From the NCBI RefSeq assembly GCF_016704835.1, contig NZ_JADIZJ010000021.1:496001-560000 (forward strand): 64,000 nt of DNA, in the 5' to 3' direction. Each line of letters starts with the position of its first letter. Within the stretch, counting starts at the first letter, position 1. Of the stretch, positions 9,116 through 18,133 are shown piece after piece. The notes below the pieces were generated by a model, which made no database searches, was not told where the DNA came from, and saw only the letters and a list, made by a program, of their open reading frames with translations. A program made the translations under genes and the position numbers. The stretch comes from Sphingopyxis sp. (GTDB taxonomy: Bacteria; Pseudomonadota; Alphaproteobacteria; Sphingomonadales; Sphingomonadaceae).

Positions 9116-10329
9116 AGCCCCTCCTCATCACGAACGCCTTGCTGGTCGACGGCGACACGCCGCGCCCCGGCAGCCTGCTCGTCACGGACGGCCGCATCGC
9201 CGCAATCGACCCCACCGACATTCCCGACGGCACCGAAACCGTCGATGCCAGGGGCCAGTGGCTCGCCCCCGGCATCATCGACCTCGGCGTCTTTGCGACC
9301 GACAAGCCCGCCTTCCACTTCGGCGGCATCACGCGCGCCGCGCTGATGCCCGACAACGGCCCGCTCGACGGCGCCGGGCTCGTCGAGCGCGCGGCCAAGG
9401 GCGGCAAACCCGACCTGTGGATTCACCCGCTCGCCGCCGCGACCAAAGGCCTCGCGGGCAAGGAACTCGCCGAAATCGGCCTGATGAAGCAGGCGGGCGC
9501 GCGCGCCATCGCCACCGGCCGCGCGCGCATCGCCGACAGTGGCGCGATGCGCCGCGTGCTGTCCTATGCCGCGTCGCTCGGTCTCGTCACGATCATCCAT
9601 GCCGAGGACGAAGGGCTGACCGCGGGCGCCGTCGCGACCGACGGCGAGATGGCAACGCGCCTCGGCCTCGCCTCGGCCCCCGCCGTCGCCGAAGCGATTG
9701 CGATCGCGCGCGATCTCGCGCTCGTCGAGGAAACCGGCGCCCCCGTCCATTTCCGGCAGGTCACTACCGCACGCGGTCTCGACCTGATCCGCGCCGCCAA
9801 GGCGAAAGGGCTGCCCGTCCGCTGCGGCATCACCCCCGCGCATCTGTTCCTGTCCGACACCGCGATCGGCGATTTTCGCACCTTCGCGCGCCTGTCCCCG
9901 CCGCTGCGCTCGGAAGACGACCGTCAGGCCTGCCTCGCCGCGGTCGCCGACGGCACGATCGACGTACTGTCGTCAGGCCACGACCCGCGCGGTCCCGAGG
10001 ACAAACGCCTGCCCTTCGCCGAGGCTTTGCCTGGCATGGCAGGCGCCGAAACGCTGCTCGCGCTTGGACTCGGTCTCATCCGCGACGGCCACATTTCACC
10101 GGGTCGCCTGTTCGAACTGCTCGCGGGCACACCCGCCTGCCTGCTTGGCGTCGACGCCGGGGCACTCGCTGTCGGCAAGGAAGCCGACCTCATCCTGGTC
10201 GACGACGGCACCCCTTGGCAGGTCGATGCGAAAAAGATGGCGGCTTATGCAGGCAACACCCCCTTCGACGGCATGCCCGTGCAGGGCCGCGCGACGGCGA
10301 TGTGGAAGGGTGGATCGCGGGTGCGTTAG
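9106..10329 (+). CDS. Catalytically degenerate dihydroorotase-like protein (PyrC'/PyrX type)
   Basis: The 407-aa protein aligns end to end with the class I dihydroorotase/amidohydrolase fold, but the metal site is mostly gone. The family DxHxH motif is replaced by IIDLGVF (residues 57-63). The HVS zinc histidine is Gln218 in HFRQVT, the TPHHL motif is TPAHL (246-247), and the catalytic Asp of TDHAPH is Gly291 in SSGHDP. His165 in IIHAED is kept. In Pseudomonas such an inactive PyrC' is a structural partner required by aspartate carbamoyltransferase. The overlap with pyrB supports the same role here. A true dihydroorotase should be encoded elsewhere. Confidence 0.9.
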   Translation: MELKPLLITNALLVDGDTPRPGSLLVTDGRIAAIDPTDIPDGTETVDARGQWLAPGIIDLGVFATDKPAFHFGGITRAALMPDNGPLDGAGLVERAAKGGKPDLWIHPLAAATKGLAGKELAEIGLMKQAGARAIATGRARIADSGAMRRVLSYAASLGLVTIIHAEDEGLTAGAVATDGEMATRLGLASAPAVAEAIAIARDLALVEETGAPVHFRQVTTARGLDLIRAAKAKGLPVRCGITPAHLFLSDTAIGDFRTFARLSPPLRSEDDRQACLAAVADGTIDVLSSGHDPRGPEDKRLPFAEALPGMAGAETLLALGLGLIRDGHISPGRLFELLAGTPACLLGVDAGALAVGKEADLILVDDGTPWQVDAKKMAAYAGNTPFDGMPVQGRATAMWKGGSRVR

Positions 10330-10412
10330 TCCGCTTTTGGGGTAGCGAGGATCTTTGTCCACGGCCGATCGTTCGTGCCTGCCCGAGACCGCACCTTGTC
10401 CCGACCAAGAAC

Positions 10413-11063
10413 TTAGAAAATTCCCTTCAGCAGCCCCGCCGGATTCCGCCGCAGTGCCGCCTCTTCGCTCGCCATATAATGAAATATGCCCTTCAGCGCC
10501 TGCTCGGTGACTGATCGCGTCAATCCGTCGCGCGTCAGTCCCGCCGTTGCCATCAGCGAATTGCCCTTGGTCAACTGGTCGAGCTGACGAAACGCCCCAA
10601 CATTTTCCAGCGCCGATCCAATCAGCGGCGACACTTTGCCGAACAGCGTATCGCCCGCGCTCGTTTGCAGATAGCGCGTCGCGCCATCCCTCTTGCTCAC
10701 CAGCGTCGGCGCGTCGGACCAGCGCAGATTATCGATCGCGGCGCGAAAAATCGGCTTCGCCTCACCCGCTGCTTTGCCCGCGGCATCATTCAGGCTCTTG
10801 GTCAAATTGGTGGTCAGCCCCAGCTTGTCGCCCACGCCGAACAATTTCGACGCCATCTGGCCGCCCGCACCCGGCAACAGGATACGCACCGCGGTATCGC
10901 GATAAAAGGCACCCGGCTGCGCCAATTTGTCGAGCGCCCCGTCGGATGCGCTGCCGATCAGCCCCTTTACCCCGCTGCCCGACAGTTTGGCCCAGACCCC
11001 CGGCGCCTGCGCCAAGGCCGCCAGGCCTATTGCCCCCGCGAGCAGCAACCGCCGCCCGATCAT
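10413..11063 (-). CDS. DUF4197 exported protein
   Basis: The 216-aa protein has a clear signal peptide (MIGRRLLLAGAIGLAALA, cleavage near GVWA) and a mature region typical of DUF4197. That region contains AVRILLPGAGGQMASKL, a conserved NDAAGKAAGEAKPIFRAAI helix, then a threonine/serine-rich link and the VSPLIGSALENVG block. The function is unknown; location is periplasm or outer membrane side. The start at 11063 gives a standard n-region, and an alternative ATG is 18 nt upstream. It is divergent from the exported protein at 11300. Confidence 0.78.
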   Translation of the reverse strand: MIGRRLLLAGAIGLAALAQAPGVWAKLSGSGVKGLIGSASDGALDKLAQPGAFYRDTAVRILLPGAGGQMASKLFGVGDKLGLTTNLTKSLNDAAGKAAGEAKPIFRAAIDNLRWSDAPTLVSKRDGATRYLQTSAGDTLFGKVSPLIGSALENVGAFRQLDQLTKGNSLMATAGLTRDGLTRSVTEQALKGIFHYMASEEAALRRNPAGLLKGIF

Positions 11064-11299
11064 GCCTTCGTCCGTTTCCATTTCGCGTCTCGCTTGTCCG
11101 GGTGCTCTGCTCCCCCGTCTATCAGCAAATTCGCCCTCGCCAAAGGGCCTGCGGCACGACCGCGACGGCGCTGCGATATGCGACGCGTTCAACTCGTCGT
11201 GGCTTCGCCACCATTCGTCGGCACTGGCGCCTCCATTGCTGCTTCTTACGCGTTCGAACCCCGACCCTCTCGTTCAACAGCTCAAGGAGACCACAAGCA

Positions 11300-11905
11300 A
11301 TGCGGAAATTCGCAGGCTTTATCGCAACCCTTTCCCTCGGAGCCGCCGCTATTGTCGCGGCCCCCGCCTCGGCACAGGACGCCGCCGCCACTACTGTCGA
11401 TCTTTCGGTCGGCACCAAGGTTTTTGATTCCGAAGGTGCCGAACTGGGCACCATCAGCGCCGCACAAGGCGCGAACGTCGTGGTCGACCTTGGCGCAGGC
11501 AAGCGGGTCACACTTCCCACCAACGCCTTCGGCAAGCTCGAAAAAGGCCCGACAATCGGCGCCACCAAAGCCCAGGTTGTCGCCGCAGTCGATCAGGCTG
11601 CCGCGGGCAGCGACGCCAAGTTGACCGCTGCGCTTCAACCGGGCACCGACGTCCGCAGCGCCAACGGCACCGCCATTCTGGGCAAGGTAAAGCTCGCCGA
11701 AGCCGATGGCGTGGTGCTCACCACCCCGACCGGCGACGTCAAACTGCCGCGCAACGCCTTTTTTGTCGGCGAAGCCGGGCTCGCATCCAGCTTCACCGCA
11801 GACCAGTTCGCCGCTGCGGTCGCTCAGGCGACCGCCGTGCCTACACCGCAGACCGGGTCAACCGCCGAGGCGGCGACGACCGCGCCGGAGAAGCCGGCGA
11901 ACTGA
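11300..11905 (+). CDS. Exported protein with two tandem PRC-barrel-like repeats
   Basis: The 201-aa protein has a signal peptide (MRKFAGFIATLSLGAAAIVA, cleaved after PASAQ). Two homologous units of about 65 residues follow. Each has a VGTKVFDSEGAELGTI/PGTDVRSANGTAILGKV strand pair, a K/D-V-x-LP-x-NAF motif and an amphipathic AVxQA helix. The mature start resembles secreted PRC-barrel-type proteins of sphingomonads, but I know no function. A strong AAGGAGA Shine-Dalgarno at 11284 fixes the start. The C-terminus is a Thr/Ala/Pro tail. A good intrinsic terminator follows at 11929. Confidence 0.75.
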   Translation: MRKFAGFIATLSLGAAAIVAAPASAQDAAATTVDLSVGTKVFDSEGAELGTISAAQGANVVVDLGAGKRVTLPTNAFGKLEKGPTIGATKAQVVAAVDQAAAGSDAKLTAALQPGTDVRSANGTAILGKVKLAEADGVVLTTPTGDVKLPRNAFFVGEAGLASSFTADQFAAAVAQATAVPTPQTGSTAEAATTAPEKPAN

Positions 11906-11928
11906 GTCTTTTCGTCACTTCGGGTTCA

Positions 11929-11959
11929 GGGCGCGGCAGCTTAGCTTCCGCGCCCTTTT
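11929..11959 (+). terminator. Intrinsic terminator after the tandem-repeat exported protein
   Basis: A perfect 8-bp stem GGGCGCGG/CCGCGCCC with an 11-nt loop is followed by TTTT. It lies 23 nt after the stop codon. The rest of the gap to 12172 holds only a degenerate palindromic repeat (about 12058-12130) and no gene. Confidence 0.85.
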
Positions 11960-12172
11960 CCATGTGGGGGAAAGTTCGACAGGGCTTACGCCACACGGTG
12001 CGGGCGCATCGAAATGGCAGCCGGGCATGGAAAGGCGAACGAGGTTCAGCCAACTTGGTCATCCCGGACTTCATCCCGGTTCACGACGACCGCGTGGCCC
12101 GGAATCCCGCATCAAGCCCGGACGACCATGCGAATGCAGCAAGACAGGTCACAACGGGACCCGAGCTCGCGC

Positions 12173-13960
12173 TCAAGCTGCCATGCGCAGCCGGTTCCGT
12201 CCTTCGCGCTTCGCCGCATAGAGCGCCTTGTCAGCGCGCTGGAGCAGATCTTCGATATTCGGCTCGCCGGCATAGGTCGCCAGCCCGATACTGACCGTTA
12301 CGCCTGGCAATCCAGTGGCGGCACCTTCGGTATCGCCCTGAACCGCCTTGCGTAATCGCTCGGCGACCAGCTCCGCCGCCAACGCGCTGCGCCCTTGCAG
12401 GATACAGACAAATTCCTCGCCGCCATAACGGCCGACCATATCGTCGTCGCGCAGCGACGCCTTGGCGCGCTGGCCGACGCGGCGGATCACCTCGTCGCCC
12501 GTGGCGTGGCCATGCGCGTCGTTGATCTGTTTGAAATGGTCGATGTCGAAAATGGCGACCGCCAGCGGCGCGCCCTCCTGCTCTGCGCGGCGCAGCGCCT
12601 GATCAAGGAACGCCAGCGTGTGGCGGCGATTGGGCAGCCCGGTCAGCATATCGGTATTGGCGATCCGTTCCGCCGCGCTGCGCGCAGATTCCAGAATGCG
12701 AGCATTTTCGACCGTTTCGGTTATGTCCTGGACGGTTCCGAAGATGCCGACAGGCTTGCCGCGGCGCCCCGTTTCGATCGAACCGTGCGATTTGACATGC
12801 CGGATTTCGCCGTCCGCGCGCATGACCCTGCCCTGATACACGAACGGCTGGCCCGACCGAACCGCGTCGGCCAAAATCTTCTGCACCGCCACTCGGTCAT
12901 CGGGCAAATATTGGGCGACGCTATAATCGACATCGACCGGTGTCCCGGGTTCCAGCCCATGAATGCGATAGGTCTGGTCCGACCATTTAATCGTCCAGGC
13001 GACCAGATCGACGCGCCAATGACCGACCAGCGCCGCCGCCTCGGCCTGGAGCAGCCAGCGATTGCTTTGCGCCAGCCGCTTGGCCAGCCGCCGTTGGACC
13101 ACGAGCAGCGCCGCCAGCGGCAGCGCGATGAAAAGCATCGTCACCAGATAGAATTGCAAGAACAGCACCTCGACCTTCTGGCTTTGGTCCATCGCCGAGA
13201 TCGGGCCATAGCCTTGCCCGGTCAGCAACGATGCGATGATTGCCACGATCAGCATCCCTGCTGCGGCGCCGAAGGGCCCCAACCGATACGCGGCCACGAT
13301 CACCGCGACGCACGGCAGGAAGGTGACCGGGAAATCGGACTGCGCGAACGACGCGCCGGTGACAAAGGCGGCGACGGTCAGCAGCGCGATGCCTTCAACC
13401 TTCATCGCCGTTGGCACATTATTCAGTGCGTTCGACCCGACCATACGCGCCAGCATCACGATCGGCGGGGTGACGATCAGCATCCCCAGCGCCACCGTCG
13501 TCATCCACGACAGCAGAAAATCAAAGCCATTGCCCGTCAACAGCGTCGCAATGACCGCGCTCCCGGCGCTCGCGGTCAGCGCCGCGATGCAAAATCGGCC
13601 CACCGCGCGCGGAGCCATGAACGACATCTCGCCCGCTTCGTGGCGCCGTACCAGCCACAGCGCGATGACCGCCTCCGCCGCATTGGCAACGGTATAGGCC
13701 GCCGCCGCGGCGACTTGGATCCCTTCGGACATGTTCGCGCTCATGCTCGCCGCAGCCATGGCCGCGAAAGCGACAATGCGCATCCGCACCGGCATCAGCA
13801 GCAGCAGCGCGAGGAAATAGCCGCTGGGCGGCCAGACGGCGGCGATATTGTCCGCGCCCTTGGTCGCGTAAAGCGACACGCTGGCCAGCAGGAAATAGCC
13901 CGTAGCGGTCAGAAGGAACCAGAAAACCGCCTCGACTCGGGGGGACAGGGGCCGGATCAT
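12173..13960 (-). CDS. MASE1-PAS-GGDEF diguanylate cyclase
   Basis: The 595-aa membrane sensor starts with an MASE1 domain: eight or so helices over residues 10-290, with the family stretch AAVWPPSGYFLALLLL. A PAS domain spans roughly 305-420 (GHWRVDLVAWTIKWSDQTYR) and a GGDEF domain 430-595. The active-site loop is GGEEF at 513-517. An RxxD inhibitory site (RDDD) sits five residues before it, so the enzyme should be an active, product-inhibited cyclic di-GMP synthase. The PAS/MASE1 ligand is not known. The gene is monocistronic, ending toward a convergent gene. Confidence 0.93.
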   Translation of the reverse strand: MIRPLSPRVEAVFWFLLTATGYFLLASVSLYATKGADNIAAVWPPSGYFLALLLLMPVRMRIVAFAAMAAASMSANMSEGIQVAAAAAYTVANAAEAVIALWLVRRHEAGEMSFMAPRAVGRFCIAALTASAGSAVIATLLTGNGFDFLLSWMTTVALGMLIVTPPIVMLARMVGSNALNNVPTAMKVEGIALLTVAAFVTGASFAQSDFPVTFLPCVAVIVAAYRLGPFGAAAGMLIVAIIASLLTGQGYGPISAMDQSQKVEVLFLQFYLVTMLFIALPLAALLVVQRRLAKRLAQSNRWLLQAEAAALVGHWRVDLVAWTIKWSDQTYRIHGLEPGTPVDVDYSVAQYLPDDRVAVQKILADAVRSGQPFVYQGRVMRADGEIRHVKSHGSIETGRRGKPVGIFGTVQDITETVENARILESARSAAERIANTDMLTGLPNRRHTLAFLDQALRRAEQEGAPLAVAIFDIDHFKQINDAHGHATGDEVIRRVGQRAKASLRDDDMVGRYGGEEFVCILQGRSALAAELVAERLRKAVQGDTEGAATGLPGVTVSIGLATYAGEPNIEDLLQRADKALYAAKREGRNRLRMAA

Positions 13961-14047
13961 CAGAGCAACTAACGGAAAAGAGGAAAAGAAACCGCTAACA
14001 TATTGTCGCCCTCTCTCGCCCCTGCCACGATCAACTCGCGCCTGCGC

Positions 14048-14659
14048 TCAATCGATTCCGCCAAAGGTCAAGCCGACCACTTCGTCGACCATCGCCTCGT
14101 CCCACTCCAGACGCCGGTCGAGGATCAACATCGCCAGGCCGTGGACCAGCGCCCACGCGTGCAGCGCCGCCCTATCGGGGTTTTCGACACCCGGCAACGC
14201 CTCGCCGACTCCCGCCCGCAGCAGGTTATAGGCAACTTCGCCGCCGTCGCCGCCAACATTGGCATGGCGTGCCGACATCTGCCGGGTGAAGCTCAGGCGG
14301 AACAGCGCGGGTTCGTCGTGGGCAAAACGGACATAGGTCGTCCCCGTCGCCTTGAACCCGTTGCGCCCGCCCCCGGCCTTCAGCCAAGCCTGCGCCTGCC
14401 GCGCGCCGAGCCGGCGCAGCCCCTCGTCGGCAAGCGCGTCGAGCAGCGCCTCTTTGTCGGGAAAATGACGGTAAAGCGCGGTGGCGCTGACCCCGACGTC
14501 GCGCGCCAAGGCGCGCAACCCCAACTCGCCGTCGTCGCCCGCCTCCAGCCGTTTCAGCCCCGCCGCGATCACCGCCGCGCGCAGGTCGCCGTGATGATAA
14601 GCCCCGGCCGCCTTCGCGCCTTCGCTTTTTATGTTGACACTGTTACCTTCATCAATCAT
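14048..14659 (-). CDS. TetR/AcrR family transcriptional regulator
   Basis: The 203-aa regulator has an N-terminal HTH near residues 20-70. The recognition helix region LARDVGVSATALYRHFPDKEAL is typical of TetR. The C-terminal domain resembles TetR_C_13/WHG-type ligand domains. I chose the ATG at 14659. The gene is divergent from a carotenoid oxygenase 86 nt away and is the natural candidate for its regulator. Direct repeats at 14631-14647 and 14658-14674 could be operator half-sites, although the first lies inside the coding sequence with this start. Confidence 0.88.
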   Translation of the reverse strand: MIDEGNSVNIKSEGAKAAGAYHHGDLRAAVIAAGLKRLEAGDDGELGLRALARDVGVSATALYRHFPDKEALLDALADEGLRRLGARQAQAWLKAGGGRNGFKATGTTYVRFAHDEPALFRLSFTRQMSARHANVGGDGGEVAYNLLRAGVGEALPGVENPDRAALHAWALVHGLAMLILDRRLEWDEAMVDEVVGLTFGGID

Positions 14660-14674
14660 GTTGTCACCGTAAAC
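14631..14674. promoter_or_regulatory. Candidate TetR operator: two direct repeats between a regulator and a carotenoid oxygenase
   Basis: The sequence ATGTTGACACTGTTAC at 14631 recurs as ATGTTGTCACCGTAAAC at 14658, a spacing of 27 nt. The first copy contains the quasi-palindrome TnACAcTGTnA often seen in TetR operators. The repeats overlap the start region of the TetR gene. This is inference from position and repetition only. Confidence 0.35.
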
Positions 14675-14745
14675 ATTCCGAGTCGCCAGCGCAATCCCCT
14701 CCACGCTACGCGACACTTTCGCCAACATCCGTAAGGAGCAACATC

Positions 14746-16191
14746 ATGGCAAGCAATGTCGAAACCCTCATCCGCGGCGCCGTCGTCAAAGGCATCGGTA
14801 AAGTCGCCGATTTCAACCGCAAACGCCTCCCGCGCCCGACCGACGCCCACCCCTTCCTCACCGGCATCCACCAACCGATGACCGAGGAGCTGACGCTCGA
14901 AGGTCTGCGCGTCGAAGGCGAGATCCCGGCCGCGCTGACCGGCCGCTATCTGCGCAATGGGCCGAACCCCGCCGCAGCCCCCGATCCCGCCAGCTATCAC
15001 TGGTTCACCGGCGCCGGCATGGTCCACGGTATTCGTATCGAGGGCGGCAAAGCCGACTGGTACCGCAACCGCTGGGTCCGCGGCACCGAAGCCTGCGCCG
15101 TTCTGGGCGAGCCTGTTCCTCCGGGGCCGCGCACCGAAGGCGGCTTCGACGCGCCGAACACCAACGTCGTCGGCCTCGCCGGCCGTACCTTCGCGATCGT
15201 CGAAGCGGGCGGCAAGCCCGTCGAGCTGGGCTATGAGCTGAACACGATCGCCCATAATCCCTTCGACGGCACCCTTGTCGGATCGTACACCGCGCACCCG
15301 CATCACGACCCGGCGACCGACGAGGTCCACGCGATCACTTATCGCGGCGATGAGCCGAACAAGGTCTGGCATGTGGTGATGGACAGCAACGCGCATGTCA
15401 TCCGCGAGGAAGCCATCGCAGTCAGCGACGGGCCGTCGATTCACGATTGCGCCATCACCACAAATTACGCGCTGGTCTTTGACCTGCCCGTCACCTTCTC
15501 GATGAAGATGCTGCTCGCAGGCTATCGCTTTCCCTACGCGTGGAATGACGCCCATCCGGCGCGCGTCGGCCTCCTCCCCAGGAAAGGCAGCGGCGCCAGC
15601 ATCATCTGGGTGCCGGTCGAGCCCTGCTATGTTTTCCACCCCGCCAATGCATATGAAACCGCCGACGGCAAGGTGATCGTCGACGTCGTCGCGCACGAGA
15701 CGATGTTCGCAGAATCGAAGCGCGGCCCCGACAGCCAGAAATCGCGCATGGAGCGCTGGACGATCGATCCAGTCGCGGTCACCACCACGCGCGCTGTCAT
15801 CCACGATCATGCACAGGAATTTCCGCGCTATGACGAGCGGCTGACCACGCGGCCCTATCGCTACATCTACAGCGTCGCCATGCCCGACGGCGAGAGCATC
15901 GAATGGGCGATGGCCGACACCCGGCTATTCAAGCACGACCTTGCGCAAGGCACGACCGCAATCCATGATTTCGGTCCCGGCCGGCATCCCGGCGAATTCG
16001 TCTTCGTCCCGCGCCGCGCCGACAGCGGCGAGGATGATGGCTGGCTGATCGGCCTGGTCGTCAACATGAATGACCAAACGACCGCGCTGGTCATCCTCAA
16101 CGCCGACGATTTTACCGGGTCACCGCAAGCTGTCGTGAATCTGCCGCATCGGGTTCCACCCGGCTTTCACGGCAACTGGGTGGCGGACTGA
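14746..16191 (+). CDS. Carotenoid cleavage / lignostilbene-type oxygenase
   Basis: This 481-aa Fe(II) dioxygenase of the RPE65/carotenoid oxygenase family cleaves a conjugated double bond in apocarotenoids or stilbenoids. All four iron-binding histidines can be placed: His184 (TAHPHHDP), His233 (SIHDCAIT), His298 (YVFHPANAYE) and His475 (PPGFHGNW). The ATG is preceded by AAGGAG at 14733. The protein is soluble with no signal peptide. The last 80 nt run antisense through the end of the convergent nucleotidyltransferase gene. The His475 codon lies in that overlap, so this end is constrained. Confidence 0.94.
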   Translation: MASNVETLIRGAVVKGIGKVADFNRKRLPRPTDAHPFLTGIHQPMTEELTLEGLRVEGEIPAALTGRYLRNGPNPAAAPDPASYHWFTGAGMVHGIRIEGGKADWYRNRWVRGTEACAVLGEPVPPGPRTEGGFDAPNTNVVGLAGRTFAIVEAGGKPVELGYELNTIAHNPFDGTLVGSYTAHPHHDPATDEVHAITYRGDEPNKVWHVVMDSNAHVIREEAIAVSDGPSIHDCAITTNYALVFDLPVTFSMKMLLAGYRFPYAWNDAHPARVGLLPRKGSGASIIWVPVEPCYVFHPANAYETADGKVIVDVVAHETMFAESKRGPDSQKSRMERWTIDPVAVTTTRAVIHDHAQEFPRYDERLTTRPYRYIYSVAMPDGESIEWAMADTRLFKHDLAQGTTAIHDFGPGRHPGEFVFVPRRADSGEDDGWLIGLVVNMNDQTTALVILNADDFTGSPQAVVNLPHRVPPGFHGNWVAD

Positions 16192-16972
16192 CCGCCACTC
16201 TGCGCGCCATCAGTGCCTCGGTTACCCGCAGCGACCGCTCATTATCGACATCGATCGCCGTCGCCCCGTTGCTCACAAGTAGCGGGGCGACTTCGAGGTT
16301 CAGGTGCCGCGAAATGCGCGCGAAGATATGGTGGATCGGCCCGAGACCGAAGCGAAAGCGGAGCAAGTTGATCAGTCCGAAAGCCTGCATCACCCGCAAA
16401 GGTTTTTTGACGAACTGGCCGCCGCCGCGAAATGCTTCGGCCGCCTTGAGGGCGCCGGGATGGCCGATCCAATAGGCGTTGCAGTTCGACACCGCGACGT
16501 CAGAAAACTCATAAAAGCGCCGCTGCCCTTCTGGGTGCGCGGCCAGTACATCCTCGCGCCTTGCCAGCGCCACCCCAGCCTCGACATCGAGACGTTTAGC
16601 CTCTGCTGATATCTCGGCGATCGTTTCCGGAGTCAGCATACAATTGTCGGCGGTCGTGATCAGCAACGGGAAACGGGCCACTCCCGCCACCGCGAGAACC
16701 GAGTCCGCCAGATTGCCCGCGGCAGGCACGACGATCAGCCGGTCACCAAGCCGTTCGATAACCGGATCGTTGAGATCGGCGAGCAAACCCAAATGGTGCG
16801 TCGATACGAATATCTGCCGCGCCGCGGTCGCCGCTGCGCTGCTCAGTACATGGGCGATCATCGGCCGCCCCGCCACCGGAACAAGGCACTTGTCGGCGAC
16901 GTCATGGGTGGCCGCCAACGGATCGATGGCGCCTGGCCGGCGACCGGCGAGGATGAGTATCGAACCCGTCAT
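16112..16972 (-). CDS. MobA-like NTP transferase domain protein
   Basis: The 286-aa protein has a sugar-phosphate/alcohol-phosphate nucleotidyltransferase fold: ILILAGRRPG at the N-terminus, the substrate-loop lysine in ADKCLVPVAGRPMIAHVL, and a probable metal aspartate in ITTADNCML. The usual glycine-rich GGxGTR loop is altered, so it is a divergent member and the activated substrate is unknown. Its ATG overlaps the stop of the ATP-grasp gene (ATGA, 16969-16972), so the two are probably translated together. The last 27 or so residues are read antisense to the carotenoid oxygenase end and look unconserved. Confidence 0.78.
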   Translation of the reverse strand: MTGSILILAGRRPGAIDPLAATHDVADKCLVPVAGRPMIAHVLSSAAATAARQIFVSTHHLGLLADLNDPVIERLGDRLIVVPAAGNLADSVLAVAGVARFPLLITTADNCMLTPETIAEISAEAKRLDVEAGVALARREDVLAAHPEGQRRFYEFSDVAVSNCNAYWIGHPGALKAAEAFRGGGQFVKKPLRVMQAFGLINLLRFRFGLGPIHHIFARISRHLNLEVAPLLVSNGATAIDVDNERSLRVTEALMARRVAVSPPPSCRESRVEPDAADSRQLAVTR

Positions 16973-18000
16973 GCGGCGTGCTGCCGGGCCCCGACGGCCA
17001 CCAACTGCCGCGTCATGCTTTCGGCCACGATGGTTTCGATCAGCTCGGCCTGGCTGAAACCAGCGGCAACCGCCGCGCGACCAAAGACTTTTTCAGACCA
17101 GAGATTGCAGTTGAGGTTGATTTCAAGCAGCCGGATCTCGCCGGTCGCAAAATCGACCCGGAATTCGAAGCGGCCGTAGTCGAAGGGACGGAAAATCTCA
17201 GCCAGCTTCTCGGTATAGGCGATCAGCCGGTCATTCATCGCGATATCGTCGAACAGCTTCAGACTGTATTTGGCGCTGCGATCGACGAGGTCACGCTTTT
17301 CCTGATAGGTCCGAAGGTGGCGCGGATCGCCTTGTTCGAAGATCATCATCGGCAGCATCGCCGGCTCCCCATTGATGGTGATAACCGGAACCTCGACGTC
17401 GCTGCCCTCGATAAACGGTTCAACCAGCGCGTCATGGTCGAGCGCATGAATTTCGGCGATCGCCTGCGCGAGTTCGACGCGGTCGTGCGCGTCACGAATC
17501 CCCCATGAGGCCGAGCTGTTGTTTGGCTTGATCACCCAGCGCCGCGCGGGCGGGCAGCGCAACACATCGACTGGCGCGCCGCGGCGGAAAAGCGTCCAGG
17601 GGGCGGTCGGCACACCGCGCGCTGCGGCCTCCAGCTTGGTGAGATGCTTGTCGTCGGACAGCCCGCGCACGATCGGCGAGGCGCCGACATACGGAAGCCC
17701 CAACCGGTTGCAGAGCAGCGGGAGCAACATTTCGGAATTGAAGAAGCCGCCACGATTGAGGAGCGGAAAAACGAAGTCGGCGTCGGGTGGCATGAACAGC
17801 TCGCCATAATTGTCGGCGATGACGAGAGGCATGCCAAGCGCCGCCAATATTTCGCGCGTTTCGCGATGATAGAGCGCGTGATTGCCGTCGTCCGGGTGGA
17901 GTCCGCCAGTCCATTTCGCATGCTTGGCAACGAAAAGAAGCCGCTGCGTATCGCGCAGACGATCGGGCAGCCGCGTGGGAGTGAGGTCTTTTGTTCGCAT
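16969..18000 (-). CDS. ATP-grasp ligase related to D-Ala-D-Ala ligases
   Basis: The 343-aa protein has an ATP-grasp core. The phosphate-binding lysine is in RWVIKPNNSSASWG, the hinge is VEPFIEGSDVEVPV, and metal ligands are in RFEFRVDF and LLEINLNCN. The middle section (LPYVGASPIVRGLSDDKHLTKLEA) resembles D-alanine-D-alanine ligases. The usual NTxPG after the metal-binding Glu is NLNCN here, so the acceptor site differs. These enzymes join a carboxylate to an amine through an acyl phosphate. It is transcribed with the NTP transferase and divergent from a PLP enzyme, as part of a small cassette of unknown product. Confidence 0.8.
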   Translation of the reverse strand: MRTKDLTPTRLPDRLRDTQRLLFVAKHAKWTGGLHPDDGNHALYHRETREILAALGMPLVIADNYGELFMPPDADFVFPLLNRGGFFNSEMLLPLLCNRLGLPYVGASPIVRGLSDDKHLTKLEAAARGVPTAPWTLFRRGAPVDVLRCPPARRWVIKPNNSSASWGIRDAHDRVELAQAIAEIHALDHDALVEPFIEGSDVEVPVITINGEPAMLPMMIFEQGDPRHLRTYQEKRDLVDRSAKYSLKLFDDIAMNDRLIAYTEKLAEIFRPFDYGRFEFRVDFATGEIRLLEINLNCNLWSEKVFGRAAVAAGFSQAELIETIVAESMTRQLVAVGARQHAA

Positions 18001-18133
18001 GCCTTATTCCAACATGGCCGGGTTACAGCGGCATGACCTTTTGATGACGGCGCCGAAACACAATCGCCAAATCTCTGTCATCTTTAAAGTCTACCAAGAA
18101 GCTGCTTTCCCTCCTCGACAGGACCCGCCTTTC

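Noticed and set aside
12395..13972. Long plus-strand ORF of 525 codons opposite the GGDEF gene
   Set aside because: It is the antisense shadow of the MASE1-PAS-GGDEF coding region, with low-complexity Arg/Gln/His composition.
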